DNA from: Clostridiaceae bacterium
Lineage (GTDB): Bacteria > Bacillota > Clostridia > Oscillospirales > Butyricicoccaceae
Direction of reading: 5' to 3'
DNA: 11,421 nt
Assembly (NCBI GenBank): GCA_018383195.1
Contig: JAGZOP010000061.1
Location: forward strand, 1 to 11,421
Positions 6,807 to 11,421 of this stretch are shown here, in pieces. Positions within the stretch are counted from its first letter, which is position 1; each line of letters begins with the position of its first letter. A program made the translations under genes and the position numbers. The notes under the pieces are model-generated. The model had not been told where the DNA came from. It saw only the letters and a list, made by a program, of their open reading frames with translations, and made no database searches.

Positions 6807-7682
6807 ATGATGAAACTGGAACTTGAAAGCATCACAAAATTTTATGGAAAATATCCCGCGCTCCAAAATGTTTCCGCAGTTCTGACAGAAGGCGTCTACG
6901 GCCTGCTGGGGCCAAATGGAGCTGGCAAGACGACACTGATCAATATTTTGATTGGAATACTGCCTGCCAGCGGCGGCGTGATCCATCTGGACGGTGAAAA
7001 CACCGTCCAGATGGGCGGGCGCTACTTCGACCAGATTGGCTATATGCCCCAATACCCTCAGTTCTATGCAAATTTTACCGTACAGGAATTTTTGGACTAT
7101 ATGTGCCAAGTAAAAGGGGTAGCGAACGCAAAAGAGAGCATCGACGCGGCGCTGGTTTTCGTCAACCTGGAGGAAAACCGCAGCAAGCGGATCGGGGCGC
7201 TGTCCGGCGGGATGCGGCAGCGGCTGGGGATCGCCCAGGCCATTCTGAACGACCCCAAACTGCTGGTGCTGGACGAGCCGACGGCGGGCCTTGACCCAGG
7301 CGAGCGGATTCGCTTCCGCAATCTTATTTCTCGTCTGGCCAAGGGGCGTATTATCCTTTTAGCTACCCATATTGTTTCCGATGTGGAATATATCGCCAAA
7401 GAAATCCTCCTGCTTCGGAGGGGTACACTGGTCATGCAGGGTACGCCCAGGGAACTGGAACAGAGCATCCAGGGAAAGGTGTGGGAGGTGTCGGCCAACG
7501 AGGCGGATATGGCCCTGATGGTGGACACCTACTGCGTGAGCAACATCAAGCAGCAGGACGGCTCCTATCTGCTGCGCATTGTAGATGACGGGAAACCGCT
7601 CCGGGGCGCAAGGCCGGTGCCCCCCAATCTGGACGACCTGTTCCTGCATACCTTCTTCCAGCCCAGTGAGGGACAGTCATGA
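6807..7682 (+). CDS. ABC transporter ATP-binding subunit (ABC-2 exporter type)
   Basis: The 291-residue cytoplasmic ATPase powers the two permeases downstream. Motifs in order: Walker A GPNGAGKTT (35-43), Q-loop Gln82, signature LSGGMRQR (132-139), Walker B LLVLDEP (152-158) with D-loop GLD, and the switch histidine in ATHIVSD. A C-terminal extension of about 70 residues (from WEVSANEAD) is typical of CcmA/NatA-type exporter ATPases. All motifs are intact. Two ATGs in tandem (6807, 6810) are possible; GAGG at 6798-6801 suits either. It begins 7 bp after the second lipoprotein and overlaps the first permease by ATGA. It resembles ATPases of peptide-antibiotic or lantibiotic resistance exporters, but the substrate is not determined by sequence. 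Confidence 0.95.
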   Translation: MMKLELESITKFYGKYPALQNVSAVLTEGVYGLLGPNGAGKTTLINILIGILPASGGVIHLDGENTVQMGGRYFDQIGYMPQYPQFYANFTVQEFLDYMCQVKGVANAKESIDAALVFVNLEENRSKRIGALSGGMRQRLGIAQAILNDPKLLVLDEPTAGLDPGERIRFRNLISRLAKGRIILLATHIVSDVEYIAKEILLLRRGTLVMQGTPRELEQSIQGKVWEVSANEADMALMVDTYCVSNIKQQDGSYLLRIVDDGKPLRGARPVPPNLDDLFLHTFFQPSEGQS

Positions 7683-8869
7683 GTTTTCTCTATTTGGAGG
7701 CAAGGAAAGGCATCCTGCGGCGTTATACACTGATCGCGCTGGCGCTGTTCCTGTGCCTGAATACGGTCAAAATCATCGCAGACTATCGCGCCGGCGAGAT
7801 ACGGCCTGTTGCGGCCAATACAAGCGGGATGCAGACAGGCTACAACACCATATATGAGCGGATTAAAGGCCCTATTACAGAGGAAACCGTGCGCTTCCTC
7901 ACGTCAGAGTACCAGCGGCTGGACGATTTGACGGCAGATGGTACATATAGCCGGGAACCGCAGGAGGGGACGTACAGCGGCTATATCTTTGGCGACTACT
8001 ATCTGCTCCACAGCTATTTCTATCCCCACATGGAGTACAGTGTCAAATATTCCTCTGACATGGAGGAAATTCTGGCCCAGGCAAAAGAAAACGTGACCTT
8101 CTATCAGGAGAGCGGAAATGTAGCGGGAGCGGCAGAAAATGCCTACATTCTAAACCATTATTCAGGCCGAACGATCCCCGCGTTTTATCTGTATGACGGT
8201 TGGGAGGCCCTACTGTCCTATGACTTTTCCGATCTGCTGATCCTGCTCTTACTCATTTTGGCGGTAGCACCCACATTCACGCGGGAGAGAGAAAATGGGA
8301 TGACGCTGATCCTATCCTCCTGCAAGCGAGGCAGATGGCCTCTGCTCTTTTCCAAATGCGGCGCTGGCGTGATGTTTGCGTGGATACTAACGATTCTGTT
8401 CGCCCTGTCAAACCTGCTGGTATTTGGGCTTTTGTGTGGCTTTGAAGGCTGGTCCAGCCCGCTCTATGCCATCGAGAGTTATCAGTACACGCCATTTTCC
8501 GGCTCCATTTTGCTGTTCTATGGATTGATGAGTGGGATGAAAGCCATCGGTTTCAGTGTGACAGCACTCTTGCTGATTTTCCTGTCCGCCTGTTTCCAAA
8601 AATCACTCTATCCCTGTCTGATTGGATTGGGGCTCGGTGCGGCATTGAACTACTGCGCTGGCTGGGCGCTCTCCTCCGTGTGGTGGAAGCAGGCCCTCGC
8701 TTGTATCAGCCCATTCACCTTGACAAGCGGCAGTAAACTGCTGGAAAGCCTGTCCGGGGAAAGCATCGGTGGGGTATATTTGCTCCAGATTCTTGTCGTT
8801 CTGATCGTTCAAGCTGTAATCGCGTGTCTGCTGGTCATAGCAATCAGGAGGAAATCATGCTGCAAGTAG
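7679..8869 (+). CDS. ABC-2-type permease, first subunit
   Basis: The 396-residue membrane protein has about six TM helices: 17-36, 184-200, 229-252, 277-305, 309-333 and 366-389. A large tyrosine-rich extracytoplasmic domain (about 37-180) lies between TM1 and TM2. After TM2 the motif TRERENGMTLILSSCKRGR (201-219) matches the cytoplasmic coupling segment of ABC-2 permeases. The second permease carries a related motif and layout, so the two probably form a heterodimer. The start overlaps the ATPase stop (ATGA at 7679-7682) and the end overlaps the second permease by 13 bp, so the three subunits are translationally coupled. The outer domain may bind substrate or one of the lipoproteins. Confidence 0.9.
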   Translation: MSFLYLEARKGILRRYTLIALALFLCLNTVKIIADYRAGEIRPVAANTSGMQTGYNTIYERIKGPITEETVRFLTSEYQRLDDLTADGTYSREPQEGTYSGYIFGDYYLLHSYFYPHMEYSVKYSSDMEEILAQAKENVTFYQESGNVAGAAENAYILNHYSGRTIPAFYLYDGWEALLSYDFSDLLILLLLILAVAPTFTRERENGMTLILSSCKRGRWPLLFSKCGAGVMFAWILTILFALSNLLVFGLLCGFEGWSSPLYAIESYQYTPFSGSILLFYGLMSGMKAIGFSVTALLLIFLSACFQKSLYPCLIGLGLGAALNYCAGWALSSVWWKQALACISPFTLTSGSKLLESLSGESIGGVYLLQILVVLIVQAVIACLLVIAIRRKSCCK

Positions 8870-10467
8870 AATTAAAAAAGATATTGTTTCACCATAAAGG
8901 GCTTTTACTTCTTCTGATTTCTCTGGCGGCCTATGCAGTCTTTTGTGTTGGCAGTGGCTACGACAGCAGTTATGTGATTGACGGGAATGAAGATACTTAT
9001 CTGGCCTACATGGATCGCTGGCAAGGCGAGGTGACAAAGGAAAAAACGCAGGAGATGGAGGTGGAATACGCAGAAGCCTCCCGTTCCGATGACGGCAGAA
9101 AAGCCGCCTTCTTGACCATCTATAACCAGTATTACTACGCAAAAGAGGACCCCGCCCATCGCTTCCTGATGGATGAGCGGGGATGGGACACACTCCTGAC
9201 CCACGATGGGGTGAATGTGATCCTGTTGTTGTTCCTGCTGGCGCTTTGTATTCCGGTATTTTGTGGGGAATACCAGTGTGGGATGGCACAGATCCTCCGC
9301 TCTTGCAGAAATGGCCGAGGGCGGTTGGTTGGGATCAAGTTAGGCGTAATGGCGGCCCTGGCGGTTCTGGCGACGGCTTTGTTTCAGTTGGTGCAGTTTG
9401 TTGTTGTCTCCTTATTGGTCGGCCTGGATGGAGCATCCTATCCGCTGCAAAGCCTGTCCTTTTTTGAACATTCGCCCTATCTCATTTCCGTTGGACAGGC
9501 GTATAGGATCGTAGTCCTGTCCAGGTGCTTGGGTGCTGCTTGGTTTGCAATCCTGATTGCCCTGCTCTCCATCCTGTTCCGGCAGACGGTACTGACTACA
9601 TTTTCCGGCATCGCGATTTCTATCCTGCCACATTTGATCGGCGGCAGCTTTCTCAAATATGTCCTTCCGCTCCCGGCGGGTCTGCTGGCCGGAACCGGCT
9701 ATGTGTGGGGGACACTGACAGAGGTTGGATATGACGAGAACTGGAACCTGATTGATATAGTGACCTTTCCGGGCATCACGCCGGAGCAGTTTGGACTTTT
9801 GGCGATTCTGTCCTTGGCTATCATCTGTCTGCTGATTTGGCTCTGTCTCAGGTTTTATGTCGGTAGACGGAAGGCCATTTCTACTCGCCCTCTCCTGACA
9901 GCGGTATTGATACTCTGTATGACCGTTTCATTGAGTGGCTGCGGGCAAAGCAATTCTGCTGAGATTACGCATGATTTTCTGGCCGATGCGTCCAAGGGAG
10001 AAAACAGCACCTATACAGTGGAGCTTGATATGGTGGAGAACACCATCACCGCGACCAGCAAGGCCACAGGTGAGGCCATCCTGCTGACCCGTGATCCCTT
10101 TGGACAAGCTGGGGCGATCTCCAGCATCTACGTTGATGAGGACGCCTGTTATTACGCCTCCAGCGGCGAGGTGGGCGATGGTTTTCAGATTTATCGGGTT
10201 GACTTAAAGGATTTCTCCACACGGCTTTACTTCAGCACCGGCTCTGATAACACGGCGACTTTTTGGGGACTGCTTGACCATGAACCAACGGTGGATGAAC
10301 TGCTGGCCGATGTGGGCTCTGTTACATCCTTTGTCGTAGACGGGAATTACATCTACTATCTGCAAGGCGGACGGCTCTATAAGGTGTTCCGTTGGACGGG
10401 ATGGGAGACAGTGGTTGTCCCCAACGTAGAAGGAATGCACAGCTTGGAGTATATGAGTGTTATCTGA
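8857..10467 (+). CDS. ABC-2-type permease fused to a lipoprotein-like C-terminal domain
   Basis: The 536-residue protein has an N-terminal permease part (1-336) with TM1 at 15-34, an outer domain (35-118) and TM2 at 120-137. The coupling motif GEYQCGMAQILRSCRNGRG (137-155) precedes four more helices, the last at 312-335. A positive patch (GRRKAISTRP) and hydrophobic LLTAVLILCMTVSLSGC follow, which is exactly a lipoprotein signal with lipobox LSGC at Cys362. The remaining 174 residues are soluble and blade-like (YIYYLQGGRLYKVF). There is no in-frame ATG at the junction, so it is one reading frame. The product might stay a fusion or be cut and lipidated at Cys362. The start at 8857 is set by AGGAGGA (8846-8852); the frame is open back to a GTG at 8824. 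Confidence 0.9.
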   Translation: MLQVELKKILFHHKGLLLLLISLAAYAVFCVGSGYDSSYVIDGNEDTYLAYMDRWQGEVTKEKTQEMEVEYAEASRSDDGRKAAFLTIYNQYYYAKEDPAHRFLMDERGWDTLLTHDGVNVILLLFLLALCIPVFCGEYQCGMAQILRSCRNGRGRLVGIKLGVMAALAVLATALFQLVQFVVVSLLVGLDGASYPLQSLSFFEHSPYLISVGQAYRIVVLSRCLGAAWFAILIALLSILFRQTVLTTFSGIAISILPHLIGGSFLKYVLPLPAGLLAGTGYVWGTLTEVGYDENWNLIDIVTFPGITPEQFGLLAILSLAIICLLIWLCLRFYVGRRKAISTRPLLTAVLILCMTVSLSGCGQSNSAEITHDFLADASKGENSTYTVELDMVENTITATSKATGEAILLTRDPFGQAGAISSIYVDEDACYYASSGEVGDGFQIYRVDLKDFSTRLYFSTGSDNTATFWGLLDHEPTVDELLADVGSVTSFVVDGNYIYYLQGGRLYKVFRWTGWETVVVPNVEGMHSLEYMSVI

Positions 10468-10488
10468 TACTAATTAACTTATGTTACC

Positions 10489-10515
10489 AAATATAAAAAA
10501 TCTGCCAGCGGCAGA
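10489..10515 (-). terminator. Minus-strand terminator-like hairpin
   Basis: TCTGCC (10501-10506) pairs with GGCAGA (10510-10515) around AGC. Read on the minus strand, the hairpin is followed by TTTTTTATATTT, a standard intrinsic terminator. No confident minus-strand gene lies upstream, so it may simply insulate the cargo operon from antisense transcription. Confidence 0.45.
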
Positions 10516-10543
10516 AAAGAGAAAAACCGCTGCGTGGCAGATT
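10499..10543 (+). terminator. Long hairpin after the cargo operon
   Basis: AATCTGCCAGCGG (10499-10511) pairs with CCGC (10527-10530) and TGGCAGATT (10535-10543), giving 13 pairs with a 4-base bulge; TACTTTTC follows. It begins 32 bases after the fused permease stop. It is mutually exclusive with the small hairpin at 10501-10515. Confidence 0.5.
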
Positions 10544-10566
10544 ACTTTTCACACCTATTTTTTGCT

Positions 10567-10608
10567 GGCGGCGGTTTTGAGAAATCAAGGCCGCCGCTCT
10601 TATTTTTA
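10567..10608 (+). terminator. Strong intrinsic terminator with GAAA loop
   Basis: The stem runs GGCGGCGG (10567-10574), two G-U pairs, TTGA (10577-10580), loop GAAA, TCAA (10585-10588), CCGCCGC (10591-10597) and a closing G-U. CTTATTTTTAT follows. A GNRA loop plus T-rich tail make this the most credible end of the cargo transcript. Confidence 0.7.
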
Positions 10609-10656
10609 TCTGAAGGAGAGTGATGCCAGAACAGGCGGCCCAAGGAGGGAGCCGCC

Positions 10657-10746
10657 ATGAGAGCAGGAATATGTAGTTCGTCAAAAAAAGCCCAGCCACC
10701 GAACCGGTCCCGTCTGGCAGCCGGTGCGAAAATTGTCATTCTGTAA
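10657..10746 (+). CDS. Possible 29-residue peptide
   Basis: An ATG at 10657 follows AAGGAGGG (10643-10649... spacing seven to eight bases) and opens 29 codons to a TAA at 10744. The peptide is basic, with a Ser-Ser-Ser-Lys-Lys stretch near the start and a hydrophobic end (AKIVIL). A second ribosome-site/ATG pair (AAGGAGAG at 10613-10620, ATG at 10623) opens a 17-codon ORF overlapping it in another frame. I recognise no family; the case rests only on the ribosome site, so a leader peptide or a chance ORF are equally possible. Confidence 0.25.
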   Translation: MRAGICSSSKKAQPPNRSRLAAGAKIVIL

Positions 10747-10821
10747 GTGAATATTGGAGTTTTTGCGCTCGAATAGCTTCATGCTGTCCGGGCGTTTTTT
10801 CATACCTATGGGGCCGGAGCA

Positions 10822-10840
10822 TCGGGCCAACATGGCCCGA
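10822..10840. repeat. 7-bp inverted repeat
   Basis: TCGGGCC (10822-10828) and GGCCCGA (10834-10840) form a perfect stem around AACAT within the GC-rich segment upstream of the sigma-like gene. No T-run follows. It could be a protein-binding palindrome or part of a folded leader. Confidence 0.5.
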
Positions 10841-10872
10841 ACCTTGCCCCCGGTGTCGTTCCCCGCCGCCCT

Positions 10873-10900
10873 GTTCAGATTTTCCCGCAAAAATCTGAAC
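10873..10900 (+). promoter_or_regulatory. Perfect 11-bp hairpin abutting the sigma-like gene ribosome site
   Basis: GTTCAGATTTT (10873-10883) pairs with AAAATCTGAAC (10890-10900) around CCCGCA. The ribosome site GGAGGAAAGG starts at the very next base (10901), with the ATG at 10914. The hairpin does not include the ribosome site but would stack against it and could modulate ribosome loading or stabilise the 5' end. Confidence 0.55.
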
Positions 10901-10913
10901 GGAGGAAAGGCCG

Positions 10914-11327
10914 ATGGAAGTCACCATCAATTACAACGGACAAGCTGTGGCCGTGGAGGTCACGCTGGAAGTCTATGAATTTCTTGACCGGGCCGACCAC
11001 AAAGCCGAGAACCTGTCCCATGAGCAGCGGCGGCACTGGGATGGCCGGGAGTTTGACGAATACATAGTTGCCACCGAGGGCGTGGGTATCTATGGCGAAA
11101 CGCCGGAGGAATACCTTTGCCGCATGGAAACGCTGGGCGAGCTGATGGCCGTCCTGGACACCTGCACCGTGGCCCAGCGCCGCCGGTTCCTGCTCTATGC
11201 CCTGGACGGGCTGACCCTTGCGGAGATCGGAACGGTGTGCGGCTGTTCCAAAGTATCCGTCTATGAGAGCATTGACGCGGTTCGGAAAAAATTTTTGAAA
11301 TTCTTTGCGAACTACCCTAACAAATGA
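10914..11327 (+). CDS. Sigma-70 region-4-like helix-turn-helix protein of a mobile element
   Basis: The 137-residue soluble protein has an N-terminal half (1-75) that is acidic with WDGREFDEYIV near 42-52. The C-terminal half carries a sigma region-4-type helix-turn-helix at about 98-126 (LDGLTLAEIGTVCGCSKVSVYESIDAVRKK). No region 2 is present, so it cannot be a complete sigma factor. It matches the size and pattern of the sigma-like accessory proteins of Tn916/Tn1549-type integrative elements, where related proteins are implicated in control of element genes. The start is set by GGAGGAAAGG (10901-10910). It sits after a structured leader and before a hairpin at 11376-11411, so it appears monocistronic within this window. 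Unlike the cargo genes it likely belongs to the element backbone. Confidence 0.85.
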   Translation: MEVTINYNGQAVAVEVTLEVYEFLDRADHKAENLSHEQRRHWDGREFDEYIVATEGVGIYGETPEEYLCRMETLGELMAVLDTCTVAQRRRFLLYALDGLTLAEIGTVCGCSKVSVYESIDAVRKKFLKFFANYPNK

Positions 11328-11375
11328 CCCCTTTTCGGGCTACCAAGTGAAAGGGATTGTTTCCCTTATCCCAGC

Positions 11376-11415
11376 GGGAGGCGGACAGCGGACAAGCTGC
11401 CCGCCTCTCCCATTT
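11376..11415 (+). terminator. Hairpin after the sigma-like gene
   Basis: GGGA-GGCGG (11376-11384) pairs with CCGCC-TC-TCCC (11401-11411, TC bulged), and the inner CAGC/GCTG (11386-11389, 11396-11399) continues the stem around GGACAA. ATTTTC follows. A weaker hairpin, AAGGGA/TCCCTT (11351-11356, 11362-11367), precedes it. The short T-run makes termination likely but not certain. Confidence 0.5.
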
Positions 11416-11421
11416 TCAGGA

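Larger units (their letters stand above)
10468..10913. other. Gene-poor structured region between the cargo and the sigma-like gene
   Basis: This 446-base stretch holds at least five hairpins (detailed separately), two ribosome-site/ATG pairs opening tiny + strand ORFs (17 codons from 10623, 29 codons from 10657), and a GC-rich run (10800-10870). No long protein stands out. A minus-strand frame through 10681-10833 could encode a 50-residue peptide but is weakly supported. The density of structure suggests terminators plus a cis-acting element site, such as a regulatory leader or transfer origin. I see no motif that identifies an origin. Confidence 0.5.

Noticed and set aside
8824..8856. GTG start for the second permease
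   Set aside because: It would lengthen the overlap with the first permease and has no ribosome site; AGGAGGA precedes the ATG at 8857.
10681..10833. Minus-strand 50-codon ORF starting at the CAT of 10831-10833
   Set aside because: A weak AAGG precedes it and a terminator-like hairpin lies downstream on that strand, but there is no recognisable domain and it overlaps the + strand tiny ORF. Recorded as possible, not called.
10620..10900. Origin of transfer
   Set aside because: Inverted repeats and a GC-rich run are suggestive, but no nic-like motif that I can name is present and no relaxase gene is in the window.
1..11421. CRISPR array, tRNA or rRNA genes, insertion sequence ends
   Set aside because: No regularly spaced repeats, cloverleaf-like segments, rRNA signatures or transposase with terminal inverted repeats were seen.

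Overview
The window looks like part of a mobile element from a gut-type Clostridia (Bacillota; an Oscillospiraceae- or Lachnospiraceae-like host is an inference). The reasons are the strong AGGAGG-type ribosome sites, the moderately high GC, and the serine recombinase / TnpV / sigma-like protein set typical of integrative elements in that group. All convincing genes are on the + strand. I see no rRNA, tRNA, CRISPR array or insertion sequence.

Left block (1-2370): a large serine recombinase with zinc ribbon and long C-terminal tail, then TnpV, closed by a perfect 13-bp hairpin. Centre block (about 2396-10467): a cargo cassette of eight tightly packed genes. These are a small helix-turn-helix protein, an OmpR-family response regulator, a sensor histidine kinase, a lipoprotein with two similar beta-rich domains, a second lipoprotein with a probable beta-propeller, an ABC ATPase and two related ABC-2-type permeases. 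The second permease is fused to a C-terminal extracytoplasmic domain through an internal lipobox. Right block (10468-11421): about 450 bases of hairpins and tiny ORFs, then a sigma-70 region-4-like protein and a closing hairpin. That protein resembles the sigma-like accessory proteins of Tn916/Tn1549-type elements.

The most interesting regulatory signal is a matched pair of promoters, one before the regulator/kinase pair (2648-2676) and one before the lipoprotein/ABC genes (4595-4623). They agree at 23 of 29 positions. Each carries two half-sites 11 bp apart (TTGACT/TAGACT and TTGACC/TAGACC), the one-helical-turn spacing usual for OmpR-family regulators. This predicts that the regulator controls both itself and the transporter operon. 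The second promoter runs straight into a perfect 14-bp hairpin that hides the ribosome site of the first lipoprotein. Transcripts starting at that promoter should begin inside the left arm and escape the hairpin, whereas read-through from the kinase gene would form it.

Taken together, the cassette reads as a self-contained system that senses something at the cell surface (kinase, two lipoproteins, a fused lipoprotein-like domain) and responds by making an ABC exporter. By analogy with peptide-antibiotic detoxification modules and lantibiotic immunity (FEG plus lipoprotein I), resistance to a cell-envelope-active compound is the leading guess. The substrate cannot be read from the sequence.
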